Shown: positions 16,996 through 25,293 of the stretch, in pieces
Layout of the letters: each line of letters opens with the position of its first letter
How positions within the stretch are numbered: position 1 is the first letter of the stretch
Assembly: GCA_027923965.1 (NCBI GenBank)
Contig: AP026969.1
Location: 3,224,001-3,288,000 of the forward strand
Reading direction: 5' to 3'
Length of the DNA: 64,000 nucleotides
Source of the DNA: Comamonadaceae bacterium OS-1
Lineage (GTDB): Bacteria > Pseudomonadota > Gammaproteobacteria > Burkholderiales > Burkholderiaceae_C
Notes under the pieces: model-generated
The model's input: only the letters and a program-made list of their open reading frames with translations
Database searches by the model: none
Told to the model about the DNA's origin: nothing
Translations under genes and position numbers: made by a program

Positions 16996-18720
16996 CTAGC
17001 GCAGGCCCAGCAGCACCAGCACCGCAATCGCCAGCACCACCGCCACCCCCTGCCAAAAAACCACCGGATTGCGCTCCACCAGCGGCGGGGCGCGCTGGCG
17101 CAGAAACGGGGGGCCGGGGGCGTGCAGGTCGTGCACAAACTCCGACAGCGCCTCCTGCCGCTTGGCCGGGTGCGGGTGCAGGGCCTTGTGCAGCACGCCG
17201 TCCAGCCAGTCGGGCAGTTCGGGGCGCAGGTGGCGTGCCGGCACATAGCGCAGCCGCTTCAGGTCGGCGGGCGACTGCACCTGGGTGACCTGCAGGCCGT
17301 ACGGCAGCTGTGCCGTGAGCATCTGGTAGGCCAGCACGGCCAGCGAGAACAATTCAGACTGCGCACTGCCGCCGCCGCCCGTAAAGTATTCGGGTGCGGT
17401 GTACTGCAGCGTGCCGACGATGGCATCCGCACGGGCGCGCGGCGTGCCTTCGGTGAGGCCGGCCACGTGGGTGGAGGCGAAGTCGATGATCTTCACCGTG
17501 CCGGTGCGGTCGACCATCAGGTTCTCGGGCCGCAGGTCCTGGTGCAGCATTTCCTTGCCATGGAAGGCCTGCAGTCCCTTGGCCACCTGGGCCACGATGC
17601 TGCGCACGGTGTCCAGGTCGGGGCGGGGGTGGTCGGTCATCCACTGGGTCAGAGTCTGGCCGTCGACAAACTCCATCGCCACGAAGACGTGGTGGCGGGG
17701 CCGGTCGGTGGCAAAGGCTTTGAGCACGTGCGGGCTGTGCAGGCGGCGCGCCACCCACTCCTCCAGCAAAAAACCATCCAGGTAGGCCGGGTCTTCGCGC
17801 AAATCCACCGACGGGGTCTTCAGCACCACCTGCTGGCCGGTGGCATCGTCCACCGCAAGAAACACATGGCTGCGCGCACTGGCATGCAGGCTACGCACCA
17901 CGGTATAGCCCTCAAACTGCATGCGCGGCGACAGCGGGGGCGGCACGGCCAGCCCCTCGCGCTGGGCCTGCAGGTGCAGCGGGTCGGCGGCAGGCAGCGC
18001 GTCGATGCGCAGCAGCTGCACCGTCATGTCGTCGTCGGCACCGCGTGCCTGGGCGGTGCTGACCAGCGCGCTGGCGGCCGCGTCAAAGTCATCCGGGCAC
18101 AGCGCCAGGGCGGCATGCACGGCGGCGGCATCGAAGTGCAGGTAGGCACCGTCGGTGGCCAGCAGGTAGATCTCGCCCACTTCGGCGCTGAGGCAGCGGT
18201 AGTCGATCTCTACATTCGGGCCCACGCCCAGCGCACGGCCCAGATAGGACTCGACACTGGACAGATGGACGCGGTGGTCCTCGGTGAGTTGCTCCAGCGA
18301 CTGCGGGTGCAGGCGGTAGATGCGCGAGTCGCCCACATGCAGCAGGTGCACCTCGCGCCCCTTCAGCACCAGGGCGCTGAAGGTGCAGACATAACCGCTG
18401 TCTTTGTCAAACCGCGCATGGCTGCGCATGGTTTGCGCGTGCAGCCAGGCGTTGGTAGCACCCAGCACCCGCTGCGCCGAGCGGCGCACCGACCAGGCGT
18501 CCGAGGTGGCGTAGTAGTCGTCCAGAAAACCGCGCACCGCCGCCGCGCTGGCCTCCTGGCTGACGGCGCTGGAGCCAATGCCATCGGCCTGCGCCACCAC
18601 AATGCCCTTGCTGCTGCGCAGGGGCTCCAGCGGCAGCATGGCACCATGGAAGTCCTGGTTGAGGCCTTTATGCCCGGCCCGCGAGTGCTGGCCCAGCGTG
18701 ACACGCAGGGCGTGGGTCAT
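16996..18720 (-). CDS. Fused PP2C phosphatase-Ser/Thr kinase with C-terminal membrane anchor
   Basis: A 574-residue protein in three parts. Residues 1-245 are a PP2C-like domain (AGHKGLNQDFHG, VVAQADGIGSS, LLHVGDSRIYRL, LLATDGAYLHFD). About 265-530 is a protein kinase domain, and 548-572 a membrane helix at the very C-terminus. The kinase domain is unusual: the Gly-rich loop is replaced by SLHASARSHVFLA, the catalytic loop reads HQDLRPENLM, and DFG is DFA. The ATP lysine (VVLKTP) is kept. Activity may be weak or regulatory. It follows the FNT channel gene by 7 bases in the nitrite assimilation cluster, so it may control nitrite uptake or the cluster's regulator. That link is by position only. 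Confidence 0.88.
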   Translation of the reverse strand: MTHALRVTLGQHSRAGHKGLNQDFHGAMLPLEPLRSSKGIVVAQADGIGSSAVSQEASAAAVRGFLDDYYATSDAWSVRRSAQRVLGATNAWLHAQTMRSHARFDKDSGYVCTFSALVLKGREVHLLHVGDSRIYRLHPQSLEQLTEDHRVHLSSVESYLGRALGVGPNVEIDYRCLSAEVGEIYLLATDGAYLHFDAAAVHAALALCPDDFDAAASALVSTAQARGADDDMTVQLLRIDALPAADPLHLQAQREGLAVPPPLSPRMQFEGYTVVRSLHASARSHVFLAVDDATGQQVVLKTPSVDLREDPAYLDGFLLEEWVARRLHSPHVLKAFATDRPRHHVFVAMEFVDGQTLTQWMTDHPRPDLDTVRSIVAQVAKGLQAFHGKEMLHQDLRPENLMVDRTGTVKIIDFASTHVAGLTEGTPRARADAIVGTLQYTAPEYFTGGGGSAQSELFSLAVLAYQMLTAQLPYGLQVTQVQSPADLKRLRYVPARHLRPELPDWLDGVLHKALHPHPAKRQEALSEFVHDLHAPGPPFLRQRAPPLVERNPVVFWQGVAVVLAIAVLVLLGLR

Positions 18721-18727
18721 GCCGATT

Positions 18728-19540
18728 TCAGCCCACCAAGCGCTTGGGGGCGGTTTTGTAGTGCGTCGAATACAGGGTCAGGCCGACGAAAGTCAAACCA
18801 CCTACCAGATTGCCCAGCACGGTGGGGATTTCGTTCCAGATGATGTAGTCCATCAGGGTGAACTTGCCGCCCAGCATCAGGCCGGTGGGGAACAAAAACA
18901 TGTTGACGATGCTGTGCTCGAAACCCATGTAGAAAAAGATCATCACGGGCATCCACATGCCGATGGCCTTGCCCGAAACGGTGGTGGACATCATGGCCGC
19001 CACCACGCCGGTGGACACCATCCAGTTGCACATCACGGCGCGCACAAACAGCGTCAGCATGCCGGCAGCACCGTGGGCCGAGTAGCCCAGGGTGCGGCCT
19101 TCGCCGATATGGCCCAGCTTTTCGCCAATGGCGTTGGGCGCTTCGCTGAAACCAAAGGTGAAGATGATGGCCATGAACACGGCCACCGTCAGCGCACCGG
19201 CAAAATTGCCTGTAAACACCAGCCCCCAGTTGCGCAGCACACCGGCCCAGGTAGCCCCCGGGCGCTTGTCGAGCACGGCCAGCGGTGCCAGCGTGAACAC
19301 GCCGGTCAGCAGGTCAAAACCCATCAGGTACAGCATGATGAAACCCACGGGGAACAGCATCGCGCCGACCAGCGGGTTGCCGGTGTTGACGGTCACGCTC
19401 ACGGCAAACGCCGCGGCCAGGGCCAGGATGGCACCGGCCATGTAGGAGCGGATCAGCGTGTCGCGGGTGGACATCAGCAGCTTGGATTCACCGGCATCGA
19501 CCATCTTGGTCACGAATTCGGCGGGGGCGAGGTAGGCCAT
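18728..19540 (-). CDS. Formate/nitrite transporter (FNT) family channel, probably nitrite uptake
   Basis: A 270-residue inner-membrane protein with about six hydrophobic segments. It matches the FNT family (FocA/NirC): LMGFDLLTGVF near residue 75 and VRAVMCNWMVSTGV near 165 are family motifs, and FYMGFEHSIVNMF holds the pore histidine region. FNT channels pass formate, nitrite or hydrosulphide. Its place downstream of nirB, nirD and a nitrate-responsive antiterminator points to nitrite. A strong hairpin with a T-tract lies upstream and may attenuate expression. Confidence 0.9.
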   Translation of the reverse strand: MAYLAPAEFVTKMVDAGESKLLMSTRDTLIRSYMAGAILALAAAFAVSVTVNTGNPLVGAMLFPVGFIMLYLMGFDLLTGVFTLAPLAVLDKRPGATWAGVLRNWGLVFTGNFAGALTVAVFMAIIFTFGFSEAPNAIGEKLGHIGEGRTLGYSAHGAAGMLTLFVRAVMCNWMVSTGVVAAMMSTTVSGKAIGMWMPVMIFFYMGFEHSIVNMFLFPTGLMLGGKFTLMDYIIWNEIPTVLGNLVGGLTFVGLTLYSTHYKTAPKRLVG

Positions 19541-19602
19541 ATCAATTCCTTAAAGTGGAAAACTGAAAAGCGCCCACAGGCGGATTGCCTGGGGTCGCGC
19601 AC

Positions 19603-19660
19603 AAAAGAAAACGGCACCCGCGGCAGCACCCGGTGTAAGGGTGAAGCCAGGGACGCCGTT
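19603..19660 (-). terminator. Long hairpin with T-tract ahead of the FNT gene (terminator or attenuator)
   Basis: On the minus strand AACGGC (19660-19655) pairs with GCCGTT (19615-19610). Inside these, GGC pairs with GCC and CACCC with GGGTG around the loop TTACACC, and the hairpin is followed at once by TTCTTTT. It lies between the regulator's end (19848) and the FNT start (19540). It could end the nirB-nirD-regulator transcript or be an antitermination target. Confidence 0.7.
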
Positions 19661-19847
19661 ATCCTTGGATGCACGAATCAACTGTTTGCGAGAGACCCGC
19701 AAACACCATGCTCTAGAGCCGCCTTTAGCCCAACAACGCAGTAGCTACGCAAGTTTCGTACCGCGGTATTCCCACAGATTCCAGCCATTTGCGCCTTCCG
19801 CAGTACACATAGGCCTCGACCCGGTGCACGTTGCGCACCAGCCTGGT

Positions 19848-21140
19848 TCAGCCCTGCTGTGCAGGCAGTGCAAACGCCAGGTTCGGGAGCGACAAAGTCG
19901 CCTCGGCCACTTCCAGCAGGCGGCGATTCTGGTCCATCGAGGTTTTTTGCAGCACCCGGAAGGCCGCCTCTTCGTTCATGTTCAGGCGCACCATCAGCAC
20001 GCCCTTGGCGCGTTCGATCACCTTGCGCTCGTGCAGGGCGCGGCGGGCGGCATCCAGCTCGGCTTCCATGCTGGCCATGCGGGTGGATTGCGTTTGCAGC
20101 AGGTCGCGCAATGCGGTGGATTCACTGGCAGGGCTGCCCGCGAGTTCGGGTGTGGCACTGGGTGGGGTAGCGGTATCAAAAAACCGGTCTACCGCATGCG
20201 TACGCTGTGGTGGGTTGTCGCGCAGGCGGCGCAGCAGGCCTTTGGAGTCTTGCAGGTCCTGCTGGGCCTCCAGAATGCGGGCCGCGCAGTCTTCGCGCAG
20301 GCGTTTGACCAGCTCTACCTGCAACTGCCACAGGGCGTTGATGCGCTCGGTGCACACGTCGAACCAGGGTTCGCTGAGCTTGCTGTCCAGCGCCGCGCCG
20401 GGTTTGGCGATGCACAGCGTGCGGCGCAGGCGTTCCAGCTGGGCTACGCCTGGGGCCAATTGTTCTTGCTCCCAGCGGGCGCGCAGGGCCGGTTCGGCGA
20501 ATTCGGCAAACACCTGCAGGCTGCGCTCCTGCGCGTCGATCAGGTGCACCACGCGCTGCTGCTGGGCATCATTCCCCTGGCCCGAGGCATACATCAGCGC
20601 ACCCACGGCCCGCTCCTGGCCCGCCTCTTCCTGGGCCTGCACCAGGTGCAGCAAGGCCACCAGCAGGCGCGACACGCTGGGCAGCCCGGCCCCATCGGCC
20701 ACATGGAACACCAACTCGATCAGCCCGGCGATCAGGTGGCTGAAAGCCGCCACCGCATCGTGGGCTCCCATGGCCTGGCTCTCGATCTGGCTGCGCAGCG
20801 CCGCCAGCGCGTCCAGGCCCAGCAGGGCCCAGGCCATCAGGGACAGCGCTTTGGCAGTAGCCCCCTGGGCGGGCTCCAGATGCTGGGCGAACACGGCGCG
20901 CAACTGGGCTTCCAGCGGCTCCACCTCGGCCACGATTTTGCGGCGCATGTCGGCAAAACGCTGCGCTTTGGAGGCGAGGTAGATGCTGGAGGCCCCGCGC
21001 TCGCGCTGCAGACCCTGGATCAACTGGCCAATGGCATCCACCAGCTCGGCCCGGCTGGCCAGCTGGTGCACCGCGTCGATCTCCAGCTGCTTGGCGCGCA
21101 GCACGAGATTCGAGACGGAAAGCGCTGCAGCCAGCGGCAT
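19848..21140 (-). CDS. Nitrate/nitrite-responsive antiterminator (NIT + ANTAR domains, NasR-like)
   Basis: A 430-residue protein with an N-terminal helical NIT domain (about 15-260) and a C-terminal ANTAR RNA-binding domain (about 360-420). GLQRERGASSIYLASK at 43-58 is the NIT signature, with an Arg thought to bind nitrate. The ANTAR part reads ALHERKVIERAKGVLMVRLN then EEAAFRVLQKTSMDQNRRLLEVA. In Klebsiella NasR this architecture binds a two-hairpin leader RNA when nitrate or nitrite is present and prevents termination. Such a leader is found upstream of nirB here. The gene follows nirD by 4 bases. Confidence 0.9.
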   Translation of the reverse strand: MPLAAALSVSNLVLRAKQLEIDAVHQLASRAELVDAIGQLIQGLQRERGASSIYLASKAQRFADMRRKIVAEVEPLEAQLRAVFAQHLEPAQGATAKALSLMAWALLGLDALAALRSQIESQAMGAHDAVAAFSHLIAGLIELVFHVADGAGLPSVSRLLVALLHLVQAQEEAGQERAVGALMYASGQGNDAQQQRVVHLIDAQERSLQVFAEFAEPALRARWEQEQLAPGVAQLERLRRTLCIAKPGAALDSKLSEPWFDVCTERINALWQLQVELVKRLREDCAARILEAQQDLQDSKGLLRRLRDNPPQRTHAVDRFFDTATPPSATPELAGSPASESTALRDLLQTQSTRMASMEAELDAARRALHERKVIERAKGVLMVRLNMNEEAAFRVLQKTSMDQNRRLLEVAEATLSLPNLAFALPAQQG

Positions 21141-21144
21141 GCGT

Positions 21145-21480
21145 TTACGCCAAAGCTACGCTGACGCGACCCGCATCGACACGCACACCGTGGGCGCGCA
21201 CCGACTGCTCAGGCGTCTCCACACATTCGCCAGTGCGCAGGTCGAAGTGGTTCTTGTACAGCGGCGAGGCGACGACGATGCGCTCGCCCAGGTTGCCCAT
21301 CAGGCCGCGCGACAAGACGCTGGCCCCGGATTTGGGGTCCACGTTGTCGATGGCGAAGAACTGGTCGGCCCCTAAGCGGAACACCGCCACGTGCCGGTTG
21401 CCCACCAGGGCGCACACGCCGGTGCTGGGCAGGATGTCGTCAACCGCGCAGATGTCGGTCCAGTTTTGCGTTGTGGTCAT
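21145..21480 (-). CDS. nirD: Nitrite reductase (NADH) small subunit NirD
   Basis: A Rieske-like small subunit of assimilatory nitrite reductase, 111 residues from ATG 21480. The body WTDICAVDDILPSTGVCAL and DQFFAIDNVDPKSGASVLSR is typical; the Rieske Cys/His ligands are absent, as is normal for proteobacterial NirD. In-frame starts also exist at 21486 and 21504; 21480 has AAGGAC at a good distance and is chosen. It lies directly after nirB, with which it forms the enzyme. Confidence 0.93.
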   Translation of the reverse strand: MTTTQNWTDICAVDDILPSTGVCALVGNRHVAVFRLGADQFFAIDNVDPKSGASVLSRGLMGNLGERIVVASPLYKNHFDLRTGECVETPEQSVRAHGVRVDAGRVSVALA

Positions 21481-21490
21481 GGTCATGTCC

Positions 21491-24016
21491 TTAAGCGGGT
21501 TCAACAGCCAGGCTGCGTTCTTCGGCGTTGGCCGGGCGGATCTGGCCGCGCTCTTCCACGAAGATCACGTGCTCGTCCTTTTTGTCGCTGTTGACGAAGC
21601 TGCGGAAACGCTTGCGGGTTTCAGGGTCGGTCACGGCGGTTTTCCACTCGCACTGGTAGGTGTCCGCCACGTGCTGCATCTGGGCTTCCAGCTCGGCGCA
21701 CAGGCCCAGGCTGTCTTTGATCAGCACGTCTTTCAGGTAGTCCAGGCCGCCCTCCAGGTTCTCGCGCCAGGTGCTGGTGCGCTGCAGGCGGTCGGCGGTG
21801 CGCACGTAGAACATCAGCACGCGGTCGATCATGCGGACCATGTCTTCCTTGGACATGTCCGAGCCAAACAGCTCGGCGTGGCGCGGCTTCATGCCGCCGT
21901 TGCCGCAGATGTAGAGGTTCCAGCCCTTCTCAGTCGCAATGATGCCGATGTCCTTGCCCTGGGCTTCGGCGCATTCGCGGGTGCAGCCGGACACGCCGAA
22001 CTTGATCTTGTGCGGGCTGCGCAGGCCCTTGTAGCGGTGCTCCAGCTCTACCGCCAGGCCCACGCTGTCGCCCACGCCGTAGCGGCACCAGGTGGAGCCC
22101 ACGCAGCTCTTCACCGTACGCAGCGACTTGCCGTAGGCATGGCCCGATTCAAAGCCCGCGTCGATGAGTTCTTCCCAGATGGGTGGCAACTGCTCCACGC
22201 GTGCGCCGAACAAATCGACCCGCTGGCCACCGGTAATCTTGGTGTACAGGTTGTATTTCTTGGCCACCTGGCCCACGGCGATCAGGCCGTCCGGCGTGAC
22301 CTCGCCACCCGGCATGCGCGGCACCACCGAGTAGGTGCCGTCTTTCTGGATGTTGCCCAGGTAGTAGTCGTTGCTGTCTTGCAGACCGGCCAGGTCTTTC
22401 TTCAGCACAAACTCGTTCCAGCAGGAGGCCAGCACGCTGGCTGCCACCGGCTTGCAGATATCGCAACCCAGGCCGGTGCCGTGCTTGGCCATCAGCTCGT
22501 CAAAGCTCTTGATGTTGCCCACGCGCACCAGGTGGTAGATCTCTTGGCGCGAGTACGCAAAGTGCTCGCAGATGTGGTTGTTGACGGCCATCCCTAAGCG
22601 GCCCATCTCGAACTTCATCACCTGGGTCACCAGGGGCACGCAGCCGCCGCAGGTGGCACCGGCCTTGGTGCAGGCCTTCATCTCGGCGATGGTGCAAGCG
22701 CCCTCGCCCACCGCGGCGCAGATGGCGCCCTTGCTGACGTTGTTGCAGGAGCAGATTTGCGCCGTGTCCGGCAGTGCCTCCACACCCAAACCGGGCTTGG
22801 CCTTGCCGTCGCTGGACGGGAAGATCAGGAATTCGGGGTCGGCGGGCAGCGGAATACCGTTCAGCGCCATTTGCAGCAGCGTGCCGTACTCGGTGGCATC
22901 GCCAATCAGCACTGCGCCCAGCAGTTGCTTGCCGTCTTCGCTGATGACGATTTTCTTGTAGACTTGGCGCAGCTCGTCCACGTACTGGCAGCTGCGGCTC
23001 TTGGGCGTGCGGCCCTGGGCGTCGCCGATGCTGGCCACGTCCACGCCCATCAGCTTGAGCTTGGTGCTCATGTCGGCACCGACAAAGGCAGCATCCATAT
23101 CGCCCGCAATATGGCGCGCCACCACGCGGGCCATCTCGTAGCCCGGGGCGACCAGGCCAAACACCTGCTCGTTCCAGGATGCGCATTCGCCGATGGCATA
23201 AACGTTGTGGTCACTGGTACGGCAGGCGCTGTCGATCACCACGCCACCGCGTGGGCCGATGGCCAGCACGCACTGGCGGGCCAGGTCGTCGCGCGGGCGG
23301 ATACCGGCGGAGAACACGATCATGTCGGTTTCCAGATGCGTGCCATCGGCAAACACCATGCGGTGGCGGCCCCGTGCGCCGTCGGTAATCTCCAGCGTGT
23401 TGCGGCCGGTGTGCACATGCAAGCCCAGCTCTTCCACCTTGGCACGCAGCACGCGGCCACCACCCTCGTCCACCTGCACCGTCATCAGGCGGGGGGCGAA
23501 CTCGACCACGTGGGCTTCCAGACCCATGTCGCGCAGCGCCTTGGCGCACTCCAGGCCCAGCAGGCCGCCGCCCACCACCACACCGGTCTTCGACTTGGCA
23601 CCCGAGGCCTGCATGGCCTCCAGGTCTTCGATGGTGCGGTAGACGTGGACGTGTTCGCGGTCACGCCCCGGCACCGGCGGCACAAAGGGGTTGGAGCCGG
23701 TGGCCAGCACCAGCTTGTCGTAGGGCAGCACTTCGCCGTCCAGGGTGGTCACGGTGTGGGCGATACGGTCGACCGAGGCGGCGCGGGCGGCCAGGCGCAG
23801 CGTGAAACCGGTGCGCTCGAAAAAGCCCGGCTCGACCAGGGACAGGTCTTCGGCAGATTTGCCGCTGAAGAATTCGGAGAGGTGGACGCGGTCGTACGCG
23901 GGGCGGGGCTCCTCGCAGAGCACCGTGACCTCGACATCGGTCATACCGGTCTCGCTCAGGCTTTCCAGGAACTTGTGGCCGACCATACCGTGGCCAACTA
24001 AAACTATTTTCATCAT
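21491..24016 (-). CDS. nirB: Nitrite reductase (NADH) large subunit NirB
   Basis: An 841-residue cytoplasmic enzyme that reduces nitrite to ammonium with NADH. The domains run in order: an FAD/NAD(P)-binding oxidoreductase from VLVGHGMVGHKF at residues 5-16 to about 400; a BFD-like [2Fe-2S] domain with CSCNNVSKG and CGGC; then two sirohaem ferredoxin half-domains. The [4Fe-4S]-sirohaem cysteines are in SCVGSTWCRYG and GCTRECAEAQG. The gene is full length, first in the nirB-nirD-regulator unit, and carries a 165-base leader with ANTAR hairpins and a sigma-54 promoter upstream. Confidence 0.97.
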   Translation of the reverse strand: MMKIVLVGHGMVGHKFLESLSETGMTDVEVTVLCEEPRPAYDRVHLSEFFSGKSAEDLSLVEPGFFERTGFTLRLAARAASVDRIAHTVTTLDGEVLPYDKLVLATGSNPFVPPVPGRDREHVHVYRTIEDLEAMQASGAKSKTGVVVGGGLLGLECAKALRDMGLEAHVVEFAPRLMTVQVDEGGGRVLRAKVEELGLHVHTGRNTLEITDGARGRHRMVFADGTHLETDMIVFSAGIRPRDDLARQCVLAIGPRGGVVIDSACRTSDHNVYAIGECASWNEQVFGLVAPGYEMARVVARHIAGDMDAAFVGADMSTKLKLMGVDVASIGDAQGRTPKSRSCQYVDELRQVYKKIVISEDGKQLLGAVLIGDATEYGTLLQMALNGIPLPADPEFLIFPSSDGKAKPGLGVEALPDTAQICSCNNVSKGAICAAVGEGACTIAEMKACTKAGATCGGCVPLVTQVMKFEMGRLGMAVNNHICEHFAYSRQEIYHLVRVGNIKSFDELMAKHGTGLGCDICKPVAASVLASCWNEFVLKKDLAGLQDSNDYYLGNIQKDGTYSVVPRMPGGEVTPDGLIAVGQVAKKYNLYTKITGGQRVDLFGARVEQLPPIWEELIDAGFESGHAYGKSLRTVKSCVGSTWCRYGVGDSVGLAVELEHRYKGLRSPHKIKFGVSGCTRECAEAQGKDIGIIATEKGWNLYICGNGGMKPRHAELFGSDMSKEDMVRMIDRVLMFYVRTADRLQRTSTWRENLEGGLDYLKDVLIKDSLGLCAELEAQMQHVADTYQCEWKTAVTDPETRKRFRSFVNSDKKDEHVIFVEERGQIRPANAEERSLAVEPA

Positions 24017-24179
24017 GCTTATCCTGCAATGACCCGGGGCGAACCGCAGGGAACAGGTACATCACACAGCATCCACGGCGAGGCCATGGGCATACGATGC
24101 AAAGCACCCTCCGCGAAACCACGGGTGTGGGTTGGAACATCCAAACGGCCAGGCACACAGGCACAGGCCCCATCGGGGT

Positions 24180-24233
24180 TCCGCCTTCGTTAGCGGAGGG
24201 ATCTATCGCTCCGCAGGCAGCTTTACCTGCGGA
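24180..24233 (-). promoter_or_regulatory. Two-hairpin ANTAR target RNA in the nirB leader
   Basis: On the minus strand hairpin 1 (24233-24210) has the stem TCCGCAGG/CCTGCGGA closed by T-G around the hexaloop AAAGCT. After a 12-base linker, hairpin 2 (24197-24180) has the stem TCCGC/GCGGA closed by T-G around AACGAA. Both hexaloops have A at position 1 and G at position 4, exactly the rule for ANTAR-protein RNA targets. The cluster encodes a NIT-ANTAR protein. No clean T-tract terminator follows hairpin 2, so the downstream step is unclear. Confidence 0.82.
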
Positions 24234-24244
24234 CACGGTAGGTT

Positions 24245-24261
24245 AAGCAGTATCCATGCCA
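24245..24261 (-). promoter_or_regulatory. Sigma-54 promoter of nirB
   Basis: The minus strand reads TGGCATGGATACTGCTT, with GG and GC separated by exactly 10 bases, against consensus TGGCACGN4TTGCW. The predicted transcription start near 24235 falls right before the first ANTAR hairpin, which supports both assignments. Confidence 0.75.
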
Positions 24262-24343
24262 GGCATTTGGGCAAGAAAAGACACTAAAAAACAGGGATAG
24301 AGGCGGTGAAGTGCGTGGTTTGCGCGCGAATCCAGGACGGATT

Positions 24344-24360
24344 CGCATCATCGCGGTGCA
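24344..24360 (-). promoter_or_regulatory. Candidate NtrC binding site upstream of nirB
   Basis: Minus strand TGCACCGCGATGATGCG compares with the NtrC dyad TGCACC-N5-GGTGCA: 10 of 12 half-site bases agree. It lies about 110-125 bases upstream of the predicted sigma-54 start, a usual enhancer distance. A separate 8-bp perfect inverted repeat (GCGAATCC/GGATTCGC, 24326-24346) adjoins it. Confidence 0.5.
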
Positions 24361-24399
24361 GTGCATCCCCAACTTGGGGCGCAGGGTCGAATGGACAAA

Positions 24400-24457
24400 T
24401 GCTATCGAAAAAATAGCTTCTCATGCTTATCCAATAAGCGCTAGCAGCTTATTTTCC
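24400..24457. repeat. Dispersed palindromic repeat, family A copy 3
   Basis: Directly downstream of the hisF stop. It holds GCTTATCCAATAAGCGC at the centre with outer arms AATAGCTTCTCA and CTAGCAGCTTATTTT, the fullest form of the family. It may act as the hairpin terminating the his operon. Confidence 0.8.
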
Positions 24458-25261
24458 TTAAATCAGCCGAACCGGAATACCCCGCTCGGCCATGCGCGCC
24501 TTGGCCTGGGCCACGGTGTATTCGCCGTAGTGGAAGATGCTGGCGGCCAGTACCGCGTCGGCACCGCCCAGGCTCACGCCGTCGGCCAGGTGGTCGAGGT
24601 TGCCGACACCGCCAGAGGCGATGACCGGCACGCTGATGGCATCACTCACGGCGCGGGTCAGGGCCAGGTCGAAGCCGGACTTGGTGCCGTCACGGTCCAT
24701 GCTGGTGAGCAGGATTTCGCCCGCGCCGCGCCGCGCCATTTCGGTGGCCCAGGCCACGGCATCCAGGCCGGTGTTTTTACGGCCACCGTGGCTGTACACG
24801 TCCCAGCCGGGGCCGACGGGCACGCCCGCAGGCGTTAAGCGTTGCGCGTCCTCGGCACTGCGGCGCTTGGCATCGATGGCCACCACGATGGCCTGTGCGC
24901 CGTACTTGGCGGATGCGGCCTCGATCACATCCGGGTTGCTGATGGCCGCTGAGTTGAAGCTGACCTTGTCGGCCCCCGAATTGAGCAGCCGCCGCACGTC
25001 TTCCACGGTGCGCACGCCGCCGCCTACGGTGAGCGGGATGAAGACCTGCGAGGCCACGGCTTCGATGATGTGCAGGATCAGGTCGCGGCCATCGCTGGTG
25101 GCGGTAATGTCAAGAAAGGTGAGCTCGTCCGCGCCCTGGTCGTTGTAGCGGGCGGCGATTTCCACCGGGTCGCCCGCGTCGCGCAGTTCGACAAAGTTGA
25201 TGCCTTTGACAACCCGGCCGCCGGTCACGTCCAGGCAGGGGATGATGCGTTTGGCCAGCAT
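24458..25261 (-). CDS. hisF: Imidazole glycerol phosphate synthase cyclase subunit HisF
   Basis: A 267-residue (beta/alpha)8 barrel. With HisH it turns PRFAR and ammonia into imidazole glycerol phosphate and AICAR. Catalytic Asp11 is in [15 protein letters not shown] and the second Asp is in VVAIDAKR. Phosphate-binding loops [10 protein letters not shown] and [11 protein letters not shown] are present. It comes last in this his unit, 32 bases after a mutarotase gene that separates it from hisA. hisI and hisE, usual downstream partners, are absent; a repeat and the nirB control region follow. Confidence 0.97.
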   Translation of the reverse strand: MLAKRIIPCLDVTGGRVVKGINFVELRDAGDPVEIAARYNDQGADELTFLDITATSDGRDLILHIIEAVASQVFIPLTVGGGVRTVEDVRRLLNSGADKVSFNSAAISNPDVIEAASAKYGAQAIVVAIDAKRRSAEDAQRLTPAGVPVGPGWDVYSHGGRKNTGLDAVAWATEMARRGAGEILLTSMDRDGTKSGFDLALTRAVSDAISVPVIASGGVGNLDHLADGVSLGGADAVLAASIFHYGEYTVAQAKARMAERGIPVRLI

Positions 25262-25293
25262 GGCGGTTTCCAGAAAAAATTAGTCGGCGGAAA

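Noticed and set aside
17122..18843. 573-codon plus-strand frame opposite the PP2C-kinase gene
   Set aside because: Antisense to a clear two-domain protein; composition (His, Gln, Gly, Val) is that of a shadow frame.
19683..19705. Stem-loop TGTTTGCG/CGCAAACA considered as an ANTAR hairpin for the FNT gene
   Set aside because: On the coding strand the loop is GGTCTCT (seven bases, no A1/G4); the A1/G4 reading exists only on the opposite strand, where no gene follows.
22757..24001. 414-codon plus-strand frame opposite nirB
   Set aside because: nirB motifs are complete on the other strand; the plus frame has no recognisable features.
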